Below are positions 17,942 through 28,367 of a stretch of DNA of 64,000 nt, piece after piece (positions within the stretch are counted from its first letter, which is position 1; every line of letters starts with the position of its first letter). This DNA comes from an uncultured Erysipelotrichaceae bacterium (GTDB lineage: Bacteria > Bacillota_I > Bacilli_A > Erysipelotrichales > Erysipelotrichaceae), in assembly GCA_902766005.1 (NCBI GenBank), contig CACXCB010000252.1, positions 1-64,000 on the forward strand, read 5' to 3'. The translations under genes and the position numbers were made by a program. The notes under the pieces were generated by a model. The model did not search any database. It was not told the DNA's origin and saw only the letters and a list, made by a program, of their open reading frames with translations.

Positions 17942-18150
17942 ATGGCGAAAGGATCGGAAAACGAATACTTCAAACTTTCAAAGGATGAATTTCAAAATTA
18001 TTGGATAATATACGTAATAATCCGCAGAAAGCAAGTTTTCTAAAACTGTTTACCATAAGCTCAAGAAAATCTGAGATAACTCTACAGGTTCTTTCTGCAA
18101 TGCACTCCCGTGTTTATCATCACAATACATCTCTTAAAAAATCGCTGTAA
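17942..18150 (+). pseudogene. small frameshifted gene, unknown family
   Basis: ATG 17942 has a perfect GGAGGTG ribosome binding site but the frame stops after 33 codons (18041-18043). A second frame opens near 17998 and continues the coding character as LLDNIRNNPQKASFLKLF and onward to a stop at 18148-18150, just before a terminator. One missing T in the TCAAAATTATTGG region would join them into a protein of about 68 residues. I read this as a recent single-base frameshift in a small gene; a sequencing error is possible. The family is not recognised. TGCACCT (17901-17907) can pair with AGGTGCA (17930-17936) and hide the ribosome binding site. Confidence 0.5.
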
Positions 18151-18163
18151 ACCAGCGATTTTT
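18137..18163. terminator. bidirectional terminator
   Basis: AAAAATCGCTG and CAGCGATTTTT form an 11-bp stem with a 5-nt loop. T-rich tails exist on both strands, serving the small frameshifted gene (+) and the HAD lipoprotein gene (-). Confidence 0.8.
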
Positions 18164-18183
18164 CAATCTGTCTTTTATCGGAT

Positions 18184-19218
18184 CTATTCTGCAGAGCGTG
18201 ATGTTTTAATCGCATCCATCTTGTAAATCGTTTCAAACTCATCATGCATGGAAACTGTTTCAAATCCCAAATCCTGACATGTTTCCATAAAGGATTCTGC
18301 TGTTGCAATGTCACCATAGTCACGTTCTGTATCATCGCAAAGAAGCATATACGCTCTTCCGCCATTCTGCAGGGCATACTGGGCCATGGATACATCACCC
18401 GAGCTGTTTCCGAATACAAGCAAAGGTGCTTCACCGATCTCATCAACAATGGTAATGACCTTATTCATCTTTTGGTTCTTCTGTGTCAAATTTCCTTCCA
18501 GCAGCACCTGATCATCCGGTGCATACGTATACTTTCTTCCTTCCTGATCTTCCTGCCCGGAAGCCTCCAGGGAAAAAGTACTGCCGATGACACAGTATGG
18601 AGGAATCCATTCACCTAATGTATCCGCAATCAATTCTCTTGCAAGCAGGCGTTCCGATCCGCTGCTGATAAAAATCGTAAAGTTGTTTTCTGCAAGATAC
18701 TGTACCAATGCCACCATCGGCAGATAAAACCCTTCTCCATAGGTCATATTTTCAAATCCAACGACAGGTTCATTCATAAAGTCACGCACATACGCTTGGT
18801 ATTCCTCTATGGTAAAACCTGCAAAAGCTTCCGCTGCCATTTGTGCAGAAGACCGTGGAGAATCCGGTTCCGGCTCACCCTTTAGAAAAGCATCTTCCGC
18901 CGATTGTGCCCAAGCTTTATCTTCTTCAGAAGCCTGATAACTGTCATCATGCAACAAACGATGCAAAAGAAGACTTTCATCAAAATAGGTCGGAAACAAT
19001 TCCCCATACAGCGTTCCATCCATATCAAATACCGCAATCCTCTTTTCCTCAGGCACAAAATCTTCACTCTTTTCATTCGTTACTGCAGAAACATAGGAAA
19101 TAACAGAAGCCATCGCCGGAGAATCTTCTTTCCAGTATTTGATTTTTTCTTCTTTTTTGGTGCATCCTGTGATCAACAGGATGAAGCATAGTATAAAAAC
19201 AAATAATTTTCTTTTCAT
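18184..19218 (-). CDS. HAD-superfamily phosphatase lipoprotein
   Basis: 344 residues. The signal peptide ends in the lipobox LITGC (Cys about 19), so the protein should be lipid-anchored outside the membrane. HAD motif I is FDMDGTLYG, motif II is in FISSGSER and the acidic motif IV region is FGNSSGDVSMAQ. It resembles extracellular acid-phosphatase-like HAD proteins that release phosphate from organic compounds; the substrate is not known. GAGGTG precedes the ATG. It is monocistronic. Confidence 0.8.
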   Translation of the reverse strand: MKRKLFVFILCFILLITGCTKKEEKIKYWKEDSPAMASVISYVSAVTNEKSEDFVPEEKRIAVFDMDGTLYGELFPTYFDESLLLHRLLHDDSYQASEEDKAWAQSAEDAFLKGEPEPDSPRSSAQMAAEAFAGFTIEEYQAYVRDFMNEPVVGFENMTYGEGFYLPMVALVQYLAENNFTIFISSGSERLLARELIADTLGEWIPPYCVIGSTFSLEASGQEDQEGRKYTYAPDDQVLLEGNLTQKNQKMNKVITIVDEIGEAPLLVFGNSSGDVSMAQYALQNGGRAYMLLCDDTERDYGDIATAESFMETCQDLGFETVSMHDEFETIYKMDAIKTSRSAE

Positions 19219-19325
19219 GTCACACCTCAGTCTGTATTTTTCTTCCTCTATATTGGCATCTTTCCAGCATGAACGTCAATACTATTTCCAAAGATATAAA
19301 CATCAAAGATGTTCATTATGCAAAA

Positions 19326-19355
19326 CAATCTCCCGGATAAAATCCCGGGAGACTG
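19326..19355 (-). terminator. terminator of bglA
   Basis: CAGTCTCCCGG and CCGGGAGATTG (minus strand) pair around an 8-nt loop and are followed by TTTTGC, 23 bp past the bglA stop codon. Confidence 0.7.
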
Positions 19356-19377
19356 TTTATTACAAAACGGTGATTTA

Positions 19378-20874
<1,497 letters not shown>

Positions 20875-20935
20875 TTACGATTTTCTTTATTATACATCAA
20901 TTCTGTAGGTTATAATAAATATAGCGAGGTGAATT

Positions 20936-22555
20936 ATGTCAATCAATAATACAGCTATTAAGGAAGTACAGGTATACCGCCATGGTGCTGAGATTACACG
21001 TAAAGGCACCATTACTCTTGAAGAAGGAAGAAACAGGGTCAGAATTGCAGGATTAAGTGAAAATGCAGATGCAAATACATTAAAACTCTTTTTCCCTGAA
21101 TCTGTCAGCGGAAACAATATTCATACCATCAATCCTGCCATGGATCTGCAGGATGAAGAAAAAGAATCCGATGACATCAAACAGAAAATCGAATTTCTGA
21201 CAAAAGAAATCGAAATCCTGAATGAACAGCAGCAGCTATGGAAAACAAACGGCAATTTTCAGAAATTGAACTCTGTCGACATGAAGGATATGGAATCCTA
21301 TATTGAGAAAATGCCTGAGAGGGTTATGGAAATAACCCGCAAAATTGCAGAGCTGAACAAAGAAAAAAAGCAGCTGGAAAAGAAGCTTAACAAGATTCTG
21401 GAACAGGAACGCAAGCCGGTCATTGAAGCTGACTTTTATGCAGAAAAAGCAGGAACATATCCATTCCGGATGCAATATCATGATTATGCGGCAAGCTGGA
21501 ATCCTGTCTATGAAGTACATACAGAAGGAAAAGGGGAAGATCTTGAATTCCGTCTAAGAGCTAATATCACCCAGACAACAAATGAAGACTGGAAAGATGT
21601 ACAGATTTCCCTGTTTACCGGAAATCCTTCCATTTCCAATGATCTTCCGATTTTAAATCCTCTGTATCTCAATATCCGCCAGGAAGCACCAAATCTTTTC
21701 ACAGGATCGAGCAGATCCATGGCTGCACCTATGATGATGGCTTCTTCGATGGCTATGTCAGATTCTGCACCGATGTTTGAAGAAGATATGGAAGAAACAG
21801 CACAGTTTAAACGCATTGAGACACCGCAGGCAGAAGTCAATGACAATGATACAATGACAGAATATGCATTAACTCAGAAACAGGATATCCTTTCCGGTAA
21901 TGAAGGAACGATAGTTGATCTGCATACATTTACGATTCCTGCAGACTATAAGCTCATTGCCATTCCGAAGATGGATAATCATGCCTATCTCTGTGCAGAA
22001 ATAAAGACAGAAGATCTTCCTGTCATGATTCGCGGTACTGCTTCCGTATATCTGAATAATGCTTATGCAGGCAATATCCAGATTTCTCCGAATATGACTC
22101 AGGAATCTTTCCGTATCTCTCTTGGCAAGGATGAAAAGATACAGATTCAAAGAAAAGAAGTCATGAAGAAAAATGCATCTGCATTCATCCGTAATCAGAA
22201 AACAAGAGAACAGGAATACGAAATCATCCTCTCTAACAAAAAACAGGAAGAGGTTACCATTCATGTTTTCGACCAGGTTCCTGTATCACAAGACAAAACC
22301 ATTATCGTTGAAATCGTAAAGATGGTTCAGGGCGACTGGGATAAACTCACCGGTAAAATTGCCTGGGAAATCACATTGCAGCCGAATACTTCTAAATCCA
22401 TCCAGCTTGGCTACCGTACCACATGGCCGAAAGACAAAAATCTGCAGGAAAGCCGAATTCCATCACTTCTCAGAAGAGTCTGTCCGATTTGCGGCAGTAT
22501 TGTTTACGGAAAATTCTGTCCGGAATGCGGTGCACAAATTGATATCATACAATAA
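20936..22555 (+). CDS. MuiA-like DUF4139 protein with C-terminal zinc ribbon
   Basis: 539 residues. The N-terminal DUF4140-like strand-rich domain (VQVYRHGAEITRKG) is followed by a coiled coil (about 80-160), then the DUF4139 beta domain typical of the mucoidy-inhibitor MuiA family. A methionine/alanine-rich linker lies near 265-290, and the end is a zinc ribbon CPICG/CPECG (about 515-530), which is not usual in MuiA. There is no signal peptide. Its function is unknown. The ATG is preceded by GCGAGGTG, with a TATAAT near 20913 as possible -10. Confidence 0.75.
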   Translation: MSINNTAIKEVQVYRHGAEITRKGTITLEEGRNRVRIAGLSENADANTLKLFFPESVSGNNIHTINPAMDLQDEEKESDDIKQKIEFLTKEIEILNEQQQLWKTNGNFQKLNSVDMKDMESYIEKMPERVMEITRKIAELNKEKKQLEKKLNKILEQERKPVIEADFYAEKAGTYPFRMQYHDYAASWNPVYEVHTEGKGEDLEFRLRANITQTTNEDWKDVQISLFTGNPSISNDLPILNPLYLNIRQEAPNLFTGSSRSMAAPMMMASSMAMSDSAPMFEEDMEETAQFKRIETPQAEVNDNDTMTEYALTQKQDILSGNEGTIVDLHTFTIPADYKLIAIPKMDNHAYLCAEIKTEDLPVMIRGTASVYLNNAYAGNIQISPNMTQESFRISLGKDEKIQIQRKEVMKKNASAFIRNQKTREQEYEIILSNKKQEEVTIHVFDQVPVSQDKTIIVEIVKMVQGDWDKLTGKIAWEITLQPNTSKSIQLGYRTTWPKDKNLQESRIPSLLRRVCPICGSIVYGKFCPECGAQIDIIQ

Positions 22556-22574
22556 ATTATTTATAACGCTTATC

Positions 22575-22605
22575 AAATGCCCTGTCATAACACAGGGCAT
22601 TTTTC
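22575..22605 (+). terminator. terminator of the MuiA-like gene
   Basis: AAATGCCCTGT pairs with ACAGGGCATTT around a 6-nt loop, followed by TTC. Confidence 0.8.
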
Positions 22606-22763
22606 AATTGACATCTTTTCTCAAAAACTGATTTGTATGAATCTCCCTATGAAAAAAAGTATAACCGACAGGGGGTTTACTTCCTGTCAATTACACTTTT
22701 ATCGCCTGCTCCATCGATGCAAAGATGTTCAGCCTGTCATTTTATAAGGTCGGCAAAATTCAT

Positions 22764-22958
22764 TCAATGCCCGCAATGAGGACATACAATAACAGACTCT
22801 GTAATCAGCTGCTGCGGGGTTACGGGGATAAATCCCTGACACGTAGGGCAAGACATTCCGGACGGCTTATTGAGATTAGGTGTAACTCCTATATCGCCTG
22901 CAGCTTCTTCTAAATCATCGAGCAATAACTCTTCTTTAATTTCTTTTTCGTTGACCAT
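22764..22958 (-). CDS. small acidic zinc-ribbon protein, unknown function
   Basis: 64 residues. The first 30 are acidic and helix-prone (ELLLDDLEEAAGDIG), then a zinc ribbon with CPTC (37-40) and CPHC (59-62) ends the protein two residues after the last cysteine. I start it at ATG 22958, which has AGGAG ten bases upstream; a longer in-frame start at 23090 would run through the promoter and leader. The N-terminal part resembles leader segments of some ribosomally made peptides, but no modification enzyme is near, so a nucleic-acid or protein-binding zinc ribbon is as likely. I do not recognise the family. Confidence 0.6.
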   Translation of the reverse strand: MVNEKEIKEELLLDDLEEAAGDIGVTPNLNKPSGMSCPTCQGFIPVTPQQLITESVIVCPHCGH

Positions 22959-23081
22959 GTTGTTTTTTCTCCTATATTCTTTTTGATCGTACGCTAAGCA
23001 GAAAACCTCCTGCCCGAACGAATTGCTTACGATTCCATCGAAGTGTATCTTCGGCGCAGAACCTGTTCTGTGTGTATTATA
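22959..23081 (-). promoter_or_regulatory. promoter and ~110-nt structured leader of the zinc-ribbon gene
   Basis: An extended -10 (TGGTATAAT, hexamer at 23076-23081) places the start near 23069. The leader can form AGAAC/GTTCT and CGAAG/CTTCG hairpins, a GCAG/CTGC hairpin, and an enclosing ATCGT..AGCA with TGCT..ACGAT pairing before the ribosome binding site. That much potential structure for a 64-codon gene suggests a cis-regulatory RNA. It matches no riboswitch class I know. Confidence 0.4.
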
Positions 23082-23200
23082 CCACACCATTCAATTCATC
23101 TCATTCAGGGTGTCTGCCTTTCTCTTAATATCAAAAAGGGATGAATGATCTGTTTCTTGTGTGCCTTTGTTCCTTTGACCATCTATAAAAAATAAAGAAA

Positions 23201-23228
23201 AACAATGATGCTTGTAAACACCATTGTT
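23201..23228 (-). terminator. terminator of the sigma/anti-sigma operon
   Basis: Minus-strand AACAATGGTG pairs with CATCATTGTT (one G-T) around an 8-nt loop and is followed by TTTCTTTATTT, six bases past the stop at 23234. Confidence 0.7.
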
Positions 23229-23233
23229 AAGAA

Positions 23234-24415
23234 TCAATTGTCCAGACGATTCATTTTAATATCCTGCATATGAGTGGATAAAATATTATCTTCTTCCAAT
23301 ATGCGGAGTGCATCCTTTCGGGATAAATAAAATCTAATGCCAAGTACTTTTATTTCATTCTCTTTCATATCTTCCAGTACTTTTTCGCAGACATTCTCAT
23401 GATGTTCATCCAAAACATGATTGTTTAACAGAAGCTGTATTGCTGATTGATAATAATTCCTATAACTTTCAGCCGTCTTTTTTCTTAAACCTTCCTGTTG
23501 CAAAGTACGAATATAACCGGAATCATTCCGATACTGATCTGCGAGCTGTATTGTATTCAGAGTGAATAAACCCGGATATTTATCTAATGCTTCTTTTGAA
23601 GGAAACATAAACTGACCTTGTCCACTCACATTGAATCCCATCAGTTTTTTATATCCGTCATTCAGTTCAATCTCATGTGTAATGACATAGGCAATTCTTG
23701 AATCCGGATATTCTGATTGTAAAAGAAGAAGTTCCTCAAAGCTGCATGGATTCTCAAACTGCATATCCATATTTACATAAGCAGAATCAGGGAGCTGGTC
23801 CAGCACTTCTTTCTGTTGGCTCCGGTCAATGGTCCAATCATATACCGAGTAGGAATTAGGAAGATTCCACCATACCGGAAGAGTATCATAGGAATATAAA
23901 TCATAGGTTTCTGATGGTTCTGTCATTATTCCGTCAATGAATTGAATACTCTGTAAAGGTTCATGGACAAATGACAATGTTTCAAAAGAAGTTCGAAAAC
24001 TATCCAGCAGCTTGAAATCCAATTGGTATTTACCATAATCCAATCTTTCATATGTCATTGGCCATTGATTAAACCAAGCGATATATCCCGGTGCGAATAT
24101 ACTGTAATATGCCTGAATATAATACATGGCATTGGATGCTTCTTTTTCTGCATTAGTTCTTCCATCATATGGTTCTTCTTGTGAAATCCATTCCAGTTCA
24201 TTTATATGCCAGGAATTCTTCTCCAGGTAAATATCTCTTCCTTTAAAAAATCCTGTCACCAGCAATGCCACGATAATCAGTACCAGAAGAATGCGTCCAT
24301 ACACATACTTACGCATTTTTTTCTGCACATTTCTGTTTAATTCTTTCATTGCTTCGTCATCATATGCAGAATGCCCTTCCAGCAATTTTTCAATTGTATC
24401 TTTCTCACTCATCAA
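23234..24415 (-). CDS. anti-sigma factor-type membrane protein
   Basis: 393 residues. A short cytoplasmic N-terminus (about 1-40) precedes one membrane helix (about 42-60), and a large extracellular domain resembles the sigma-regulator C-terminal domain of Bacillota anti-sigma factors. The start overlaps the sigma-factor gene by 11 bp, the usual coupling of such pairs. It should hold the sigma factor at the membrane until a surface signal arrives; the signal is unknown. Confidence 0.75.
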   Translation of the reverse strand: MMSEKDTIEKLLEGHSAYDDEAMKELNRNVQKKMRKYVYGRILLVLIIVALLVTGFFKGRDIYLEKNSWHINELEWISQEEPYDGRTNAEKEASNAMYYIQAYYSIFAPGYIAWFNQWPMTYERLDYGKYQLDFKLLDSFRTSFETLSFVHEPLQSIQFIDGIMTEPSETYDLYSYDTLPVWWNLPNSYSVYDWTIDRSQQKEVLDQLPDSAYVNMDMQFENPCSFEELLLLQSEYPDSRIAYVITHEIELNDGYKKLMGFNVSGQGQFMFPSKEALDKYPGLFTLNTIQLADQYRNDSGYIRTLQQEGLRKKTAESYRNYYQSAIQLLLNNHVLDEHHENVCEKVLEDMKENEIKVLGIRFYLSRKDALRILEEDNILSTHMQDIKMNRLDN

Positions 24416-24899
24416 TATATCCTTCTTTCTTTGCCAACTCTTTCAGTTTTTCTTTTGTACGATAACGAATCACCCTGACATTCTGTACGCTTGTATTGAC
24501 AATCTTTGCGATTTCTTCATCCTTTAATCCCGCTGTCACCGTTAACAGAATAATATTTTTCTCCAATGGTTCCATCGAAAAGATCTTCTCATACAGCCAT
24601 AATCTCTGTTCCTGCTTCTCTTTATAGAAATAAGAAGGATCAGGTATGTTTTTAATCTTTTCTGCATCCATATCCAGCATTCGTTTTCGCTTCCGCACCT
24701 TCATGTAGAAAAGATTCTTCAAAACCAGAAACAGCCAGGCCTGTATATTTTCATGAGAATCCAACGTCAGAAAAGCCTTCAAAAAAGTCTCCTCTGTCAG
24801 ATCCTCGGCCTCTTGCACATGATGTGTCAAAGAGAGTGCATACAGATACAAAGGCTTATAATATAATTTGTATATTTCTGTGAATAATTTGTTTTCCAT
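24405..24899 (-). CDS. ECF-type RNA polymerase sigma factor
   Basis: 164 residues from ATG 24899. Region 2 is seen in LYLYALSLTHHVQEAEDLTEETFLKAF and its continuation, and region 4 in LTVTAGLKDEEIAKIVNTS followed by the recognition helix VQNVRVIRYRTKEKL. I reject an in-frame start at 24941 because it would lie inside the preceding gene. No strong ribosome binding site is visible, and the start lies five bases after the upstream stop, so translation probably depends on coupling. It should direct transcription of an envelope-response regulon. Confidence 0.8.
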   Translation of the reverse strand: MENKLFTEIYKLYYKPLYLYALSLTHHVQEAEDLTEETFLKAFLTLDSHENIQAWLFLVLKNLFYMKVRKRKRMLDMDAEKIKNIPDPSYFYKEKQEQRLWLYEKIFSMEPLEKNIILLTVTAGLKDEEIAKIVNTSVQNVRVIRYRTKEKLKELAKKEGYIDE

Positions 24900-24904
24900 A
24901 CTTT

Positions 24905-25222
24905 TTATGCATACAATAAGACAAGCCCTGCCACAATGCATGTCAAGCCTGCCAAGGCAATCGTCATGTCATTGTTTGTCTCTTTATATCTGCATTCCAT
25001 TTTGTTTGCAGACAAAAAGAGATTATCATTTCTTTTCAAGCCGGAATATCCGGAAGGCATTCCCCCTCTTTGCGGCTGGATTCCATTACCGAAGATTAAC
25101 ACTATGAATCCTGCAACGATCAGTGCAACAGAAAAAGATATACCTTTCAGTAATATTGAAAATATGCAGCTGCATAAAACACATATAACTACAGATATCA
25201 GATATTTCTTTGAGAGCTTCAT
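24905..25222 (-). CDS. small membrane protein at head of the sigma operon
   Basis: 105 residues with three predicted helices (about 8-24, 28-46 and 86-104) and a polar middle (about 50-85). AGGAGAC precedes the ATG. It is first gene of the operon with the ECF sigma factor and its anti-sigma factor, so it may sense or respond to the same stress. Not assigned to a family. Confidence 0.6.
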   Translation of the reverse strand: MKLSKKYLISVVICVLCSCIFSILLKGISFSVALIVAGFIVLIFGNGIQPQRGGMPSGYSGLKRNDNLFLSANKMECRYKETNNDMTIALAGLTCIVAGLVLLYA

Positions 25223-25266
25223 GAATGTCTCCTACATTAATAATGCTTATACAAGAAAAACATTAC

Positions 25267-25295
25267 AAAAAAATCTTCTTTTACAGAAGATTTTT
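25267..25295. terminator. bidirectional terminator
   Basis: AAAAATCTTCT and AGAAGATTTTT pair around a short loop. On the minus strand it follows the small gene ending at 25299. Confidence 0.7.
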
Positions 25296-25298
25296 CAG

Positions 25299-25532
25299 TC
25301 AGTCATCATATTCTCTTTTCACACGTGGAATCGACGGAAAAATAATTGTTTGTTCCTCTTTGATCTCTGCCTCCAACCAGCGATCATATAACTCAGCCGG
25401 TGTTTCATCAAAAACAGGCTTTAAATGTGCAACAACCTCATCTTTGTCCATTCCATGTTCAATCACAAATACAACGCCATCTTCTTCATGGATGCTCAGG
25501 CTGCATTCCTCATATTTGTCTCTGTTTTTCAT
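25299..25532 (-). CDS. conserved-looking small acidic protein
   Basis: 77 residues, soluble, acidic, with no recognised domain. Residues 40-65 (LKPVFDETPAELYDRWLEAE) look helical. I start it at ATG 25532: TATAAT at 25539-25544 on the minus strand lies six bases upstream, so the transcript would begin at the ATG and be leaderless. It has its own terminator and is divergent from the CoA-transferase gene. Confidence 0.55.
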   Translation of the reverse strand: MKNRDKYEECSLSIHEEDGVVFVIEHGMDKDEVVAHLKPVFDETPAELYDRWLEAEIKEEQTIIFPSIPRVKREYDD

Positions 25533-25612
25533 ACTATTATTATAGCGCAATTTTATCAAACGATAATCAGATTCATAAAAAAGATGATGATCTTTCCGCT
25601 ATAATAATAGTA
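25532..25612. repeat. 16-bp inverted repeat carrying two divergent -10 elements
   Basis: TACTATTATTATAGCG (25532-25547) and its perfect reverse complement (25597-25612) are separated by 49 bp. Each arm contains a TATAAT, one for the small minus-strand gene and one for the CoA-transferase gene. Neither promoter has a good -35, so an activator or paired binding sites may be involved. Confidence 0.7.
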
Positions 25613-25632
25613 ACCAAACACGGAGTAATCAC

Positions 25633-26964
25633 ATGAAAAACATAATAGAAGAATATCAAAGCAAATTGCGTACCCCTGAGCAGGCTGTACAAATTGTTAA
25701 AAACGGTGACTGGGTAGACTATGGAGGAAATGTATGTTTTCCTTCCCTTCTGGATAAAGCTTTATCCAAAAGAAAAGAAGAATTAAAAGATATCAAAATC
25801 AGAGGCAATCTCTGTTTCGGACCGATACAGGTTGCAGAATGTGATCCTACCAGAGAACACTTTCTCTATAACAGCTGGCATTGTTCTGCCTATGAAAGAA
25901 AACTCAGCGACAGAGGTTTATGTAATTACATCCCGATGATCTTTCGCAATGTTGTGCCGTATTACCGTCATTTTTTAACCGTGAATGTAGCAATGATGTG
26001 TGTGACACCGATGGATAAGCACGGTTACTTTAATTTATCCTGTGCAGCAGGAGTAGCTAAAGGCATATTGGATAAAGCGGAGTATATCATTCTGGAGATC
26101 AATGAACACCTTCCCCGTATCTTAGGTGGGTTTGATGAAAGCATACATATTTCCGAAGTCGACTGCATCGTCGAAGGTAAGCATGATCCTCTTCCCGAAT
26201 TTCCGATTCCCAAACCGACAAAAGAAGATATTCAGATTGCCGAGCACATTCTTCCGTATATTGTTGATGGGGCAACATTGCAGCTTGGCATAGGCAGTCT
26301 TCCGAATGTGGTAGGAAGCATGCTTGCAAAATCGGATTTAAAAGATCTGGGCATGCATACAGAGTTATGCGGAGATGCTTATTACGAATTATTCAAAGCC
26401 GGTAAATTAACAAACAAGAAAAAAACCTATCAGCCGGAAAAAGGCGTGACAGGCATGGTATTCGGTTCTCATTCTCTTTATGAATGGGTGGATAATAATC
26501 CCGGCGTCATTGTTGAACCATTGGAATTTGTCAATGCATCCGAAATCATTGCCTTACAAGAAAACATGGTAGCCATAAACAACTGTATATCCATAGATCT
26601 CTATGGACAAACCGGTGCAGAAAGTGCAGGCTTCAGACATATCAGCGGAACAGGAGGACAATTGGATTATTTAACCGGTGCAGCCATGAGCAAAGGCGGC
26701 AAAGCCTTTGCCTGCTTGACATCCACTTTTACGGATAAACAAGGAAAAATCCATTCCCGCATTGTTCCTTATTTCACCGGTGATATTGTCACCATTCCAA
26801 GAAGCCAGGATCACTTTGTGGTTACGGAATACGGTGCAGTCAACTTAGCCGGAAGATCCACATGGGAAAGGGCGGAAATGTTAATATCCATTGCTCATCC
26901 GGATTTCAGGGAAGAACTGATTCAGGCTGCTGAGAAACAGGGAATCTGGAGAAAAAAACATTAA
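25633..26964 (+). CDS. acetyl-CoA hydrolase/transferase family; 4-hydroxybutyrate-type CoA-transferase
   Basis: 443 residues. The protein follows the 4-hydroxybutyrate/butyrate:acetyl-CoA CoA-transferase layout. The likely catalytic glutamate is in GMHTELCGD, and glycine-rich CoA-site segments are [10 protein letters not shown] and [10 protein letters not shown]. Such enzymes swap CoA between acetate and 4-hydroxybutyrate or butyrate, linking fermentation to ATP yield. The etfBA/acyl-CoA dehydrogenase cluster 12 kb away fits a short-chain acyl-CoA metabolism, but no thiolase, crotonase or dehydratase is here. The acyl specificity is inferred only. CGGAG precedes the ATG. Confidence 0.82.
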   Translation: MKNIIEEYQSKLRTPEQAVQIVKNGDWVDYGGNVCFPSLLDKALSKRKEELKDIKIRGNLCFGPIQVAECDPTREHFLYNSWHCSAYERKLSDRGLCNYIPMIFRNVVPYYRHFLTVNVAMMCVTPMDKHGYFNLSCAAGVAKGILDKAEYIILEINEHLPRILGGFDESIHISEVDCIVEGKHDPLPEFPIPKPTKEDIQIAEHILPYIVDGATLQLGIGSLPNVVGSMLAKSDLKDLGMHTELCGDAYYELFKAGKLTNKKKTYQPEKGVTGMVFGSHSLYEWVDNNPGVIVEPLEFVNASEIIALQENMVAINNCISIDLYGQTGAESAGFRHISGTGGQLDYLTGAAMSKGGKAFACLTSTFTDKQGKIHSRIVPYFTGDIVTIPRSQDHFVVTEYGAVNLAGRSTWERAEMLISIAHPDFREELIQAAEKQGIWRKKH

Positions 26965-26998
26965 CAGAAACTATCACAAATGATGAAGAAAGAAAAAT

Positions 26999-28123
26999 AT
27001 GAAAAAGCCAGACTATGTACTATTAAGAAACGGAAAGAATGCCTTTCCTGAAATCATACAATGTATACGAAATGCCAGAGAATCCATCCTGATTGTCATG
27101 TTTATCTGGCGTGGCGATCACATCGGCCACGTTCTTGCAAAAGAAGTATTGGATGCGGCAGACCGAGGAGTCCAAATAGAGATCATTAAGGACAGATACG
27201 GTGTATTGTTTGAACTTAGTGAAGAAGATCAGACCGCTATGCTGCATGATAAAATAAGCATTATCGAGAATTTCAAAATCCTTGGCATGGAGATGTTCTA
27301 TCATCCATCTCAGTTTAACAGGCATCACATACATAAAGACCCACTGTTTCAAAAGATGAAAACACATCCCAACATCACCATCCACAACAACAAAACACTG
27401 TACGATCATTCCAAGATTTATATCTTTGACAATAAAATCATGATCTTCGGCGGCATCAATATCGAAGACAAAGAGAACGGGAAAGATAAAGAAAATCGTT
27501 ATTACAAAGATTTGATGGTAAAAACAGATGATGAAAGACTGATCCGGCAGTATCTTGATGTAACAGGAGGCTTTGATAAGGAACTTCCCGCAGTGGTCTA
27601 TAACAGATATTCACCAGAGAAGCATTTTGACATTAAGCAGATGTATCTGCAGATGCTGATGCAGGCAAAAGAAAAGATCTTTATCATGATGCCGTATCTT
27701 TCGCCTGTCAAAGAGATTACAGATGAACTGACTAAGGCATTGGACCGTGATGTCACACTGGAGATCCTTGTTCCCATCAGAAGCAATCTGTCTTCCGATT
27801 TAAACAAAAGTGTCATTGCAAAACTATATTCTTATGCAAAGGAACATGACAAAAAGATACATGTGTTCTTTACAAATGACATGAGTCATACCAAACTGGT
27901 ATGCACCGATCAAATGATTTCTTTTGGTTCAGCCAATATGACACGAAAAGCCTTTGAACTATTAGGTGAAACGAATATTTTAATTCAAAATGATGATTCT
28001 CCCCTGGCAAAATCCATCCGGGAATTTATTCAGGATGAAAAGGACAATGCAACAGAAATACAAGGAAATAGAGATCTTACGTATTCTTCCTTACGTGTAT
28101 TCATCGAGAACCTGTTTACGTAA
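26999..28123 (+). CDS. phospholipase D-like protein (cardiolipin synthase-like)
   Basis: 374 residues with two HKD motifs: HSKIYIFD followed by FGGIN, and HTKLVCTD followed by FGSANM. Both active-site halves are complete, so it should be active as a phosphodiesterase or transphosphatidylase. Classical cardiolipin synthases have two N-terminal membrane helices, which are absent, so a soluble or peripheral PLD enzyme is more likely. It lies 34 bp after the CoA-transferase gene with a weak GAAAGA ribosome binding site and is followed by a long terminator. Confidence 0.8.
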   Translation: MKKPDYVLLRNGKNAFPEIIQCIRNARESILIVMFIWRGDHIGHVLAKEVLDAADRGVQIEIIKDRYGVLFELSEEDQTAMLHDKISIIENFKILGMEMFYHPSQFNRHHIHKDPLFQKMKTHPNITIHNNKTLYDHSKIYIFDNKIMIFGGINIEDKENGKDKENRYYKDLMVKTDDERLIRQYLDVTGGFDKELPAVVYNRYSPEKHFDIKQMYLQMLMQAKEKIFIMMPYLSPVKEITDELTKALDRDVTLEILVPIRSNLSSDLNKSVIAKLYSYAKEHDKKIHVFFTNDMSHTKLVCTDQMISFGSANMTRKAFELLGETNILIQNDDSPLAKSIREFIQDEKDNATEIQGNRDLTYSSLRVFIENLFT

Positions 28124-28176
28124 ACATCCTGCATGAGCAGCGGTCCAGATAATTTATGCAATATCGCTGCAAAATT

Positions 28177-28223
28177 AAAAATGCGAGTTTCTAATACCAC
28201 ATATAGAAATTCTCGCATTTTTT
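28177..28223 (+). terminator. terminator with long stem after the PLD gene
   Basis: AAAATGCGAG and TTTCTA pair with TAGAAA and CTCGCATTTT to give about 14 bp interrupted by one small bulge, followed by TTTT. Confidence 0.8.
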
Positions 28224-28319
28224 ACCACTTGGCTGTCAAAGACGGGATTATACCAAAGTTTTTTCTGTGAAACATCATAAATGTATGTAAACACAAAACA
28301 CAATCATTCTTTCCGGCAC

Positions 28320-28348
28320 AAAAAGACGAGCACTTATTCCTGCTCGTC
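28320..28348 (-). terminator. terminator of the agrBD operon
   Basis: GACGAGCA and TGCTCGTC form an 8-bp stem with an 8-nt loop; on the minus strand it is followed by TTTTTGTG, 20 bp past the agrD stop codon. Confidence 0.8.
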
Positions 28349-28367
28349 CGTCCTTTATAATTGGGAA

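Noticed and set aside
22651-22697. Terminator for the zinc-ribbon gene at GACAGG/CCTGTC
   Set aside because: The minus-strand T-run is nine bases from the hairpin, too far for a standard intrinsic terminator, so it was not listed.
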